Part shown: one piece after another, positions 22,140 through 22,704 of the stretch
Layout: the number at the start of each line of letters is the position of its first letter
Position numbering within the stretch: position 1 is the first letter of the stretch
Source of the DNA: Xanthomarina sp035306705
Lineage (GTDB): Bacteria > Bacteroidota > Bacteroidia > Flavobacteriales > Flavobacteriaceae
Direction of reading: 5' to 3'
NCBI RefSeq assembly: GCF_035306705.1
Contig: NZ_DATGNO010000171.1
Coordinates: forward strand, 1-22,704
DNA: 22,704 bases
Program-made: the position numbers and the translations under genes
The notes under the pieces: model-generated
The model's input: only the letters and a program-made list of their open reading frames with translations
The model's database searches: none
What the model was told of the DNA's origin: nothing

Positions 22140-22704
22140 TTAATCTTGTTTTACAACAATTTTCTTGTTGATGAGCGCATTATCTGAAGTCCTTACTTTA
22201 ATGATGTACGTGCCTTCCGAAATGTTTTTAACAGGAAGTCTGGATTCATGAGATAGCGGCGCATTGGTTTTATTCCAAGATCTCACCGTTTGACCTAACA
22301 TGTTTACTAGATACACTTGTTTGATTTCCATGGATGTTGGTACATTAATATAAATCTCACTAGTGGCACTTAAGTAGCTAACTATCACATTCGAGAATTG
22401 GTCGTCCACAACATCCAGCGTGCCTTCTTCCTTAAAGGTAATAAAGTATCTGTTTGCGTGACTTCCAGCATCTAGGGCTATTTGGTAATTAACCGTATTG
22501 ATACGAGAGTAAGTACCTAATAAGGCATCATATACATACACATCAATGTCCGTGTCGAAGTTTTCTAGATCTGTTAATTCAATTTCAATGTTTCCGGCAA
22601 TTCCTAAATCTAAGGTTACAGGATACATATTATCTATATCGAATTGACCGACTCCCTGGATGACATATTTTTCATTTTCAATGATGAAGGACATGTCGCT
22701 TGGG
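22140..22704 (-). CDS. T9SS type A sorting-domain protein, C-terminal part (partial)
   Basis: The frame is open through the window's right edge, with three more codons before the first internal ATG at 22694, so only the last ~188 residues are seen and the N-terminus is missing. The last ~75 residues form a Por secretion-system C-terminal sorting domain: INVPTSMEIKQVYLVNMLGQ, then ISEGTYIIKVRTSDNALINK and the closing KKIVVKQD. This domain directs export through the type IX system and is usually removed or anchored at the cell surface. The part before it is beta-rich (IEIELTDLENFDTDIDVYVY) with a 'YFITFKE' strand, as in the surface or secreted repeat proteins of this group. The main function cannot be known from this fragment. 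Confidence 0.9.
   Translation of the reverse strand, partial: PSDMSFIIENEKYVIQGVGQFDIDNMYPVTLDLGIAGNIEIELTDLENFDTDIDVYVYDALLGTYSRINTVNYQIALDAGSHANRYFITFKEEGTLDVVDDQFSNVIVSYLSATSEIYINVPTSMEIKQVYLVNMLGQTVRSWNKTNAPLSHESRLPVKNISEGTYIIKVRTSDNALINKKIVVKQD

Overview
The window looks like chromosomal DNA of a flavobacterium (Bacteroidota, probably Flavobacteriaceae). The reasons are the AT-rich sequence, a type IX secretion (T9SS) C-terminal sorting domain at the right edge, a PycTM-type HD protein and DUF3347 metal proteins typical of this group, and several TAnnTTTG boxes, the -7 element of Bacteroidota promoters. No rRNA, tRNA, transposase, phage gene or CRISPR array was seen.

Left part (2-5946, + strand): a copper/heavy-metal efflux cluster. 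It holds the end of a TolC/CusC-like outer-membrane channel, a DUF3347 lipoprotein, a CPC-type P1B copper ATPase (CopA), a CusB-like periplasmic adaptor carrying its own metal-binding and DUF3347 domains, and a small HMA-domain lipoprotein. A strong intrinsic terminator closes it. The RND pump (CusA) is not in view and probably lies upstream. Two small metal modules recur: the Cys-rich heavy-metal-binding domain is present twice in CopA and once in CusB, and DUF3347 occurs once alone and once fused to CusB.

Middle part (6152-17416): a two-gene unit of an HD phosphohydrolase fused to a PycTM-like (Pycsar effector) membrane domain plus a large GAF-like protein. It is followed by a double universal-stress protein with a TPR-like tail, an M24 (Xaa-Pro) peptidase on the opposite strand, a diheme cytochrome c of the reaction-centre-cytochrome type, a propeller-like DUF6929 candidate, a YoaK/DUF1275 membrane protein, and a divergently transcribed FUSC-family membrane protein that starts with TTG.

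Right part (17636-20973, - strand): a probable transcription unit in the order dicarboxylate/amino-acid:cation symporter, baeRF-type (eRF1-like) protein, SDR oxidoreductase. A perfect 11-bp-arm hairpin lies between the last two genes.

Far right (20974-22139): a 1.17-kb non-coding stretch with layered repeats. It has two arrays of 11-nt tandem units, a recent direct duplication of about 270 bp, and palindromes inside each copy. Each long copy is itself built from two diverged related halves, and a fifth fragment of that half-unit follows the second 11-mer array. This and the HD-PycTM/GAF pair are the two places most worth a second look. The window ends inside a T9SS-exported protein on the - strand, which has a textbook terminator.
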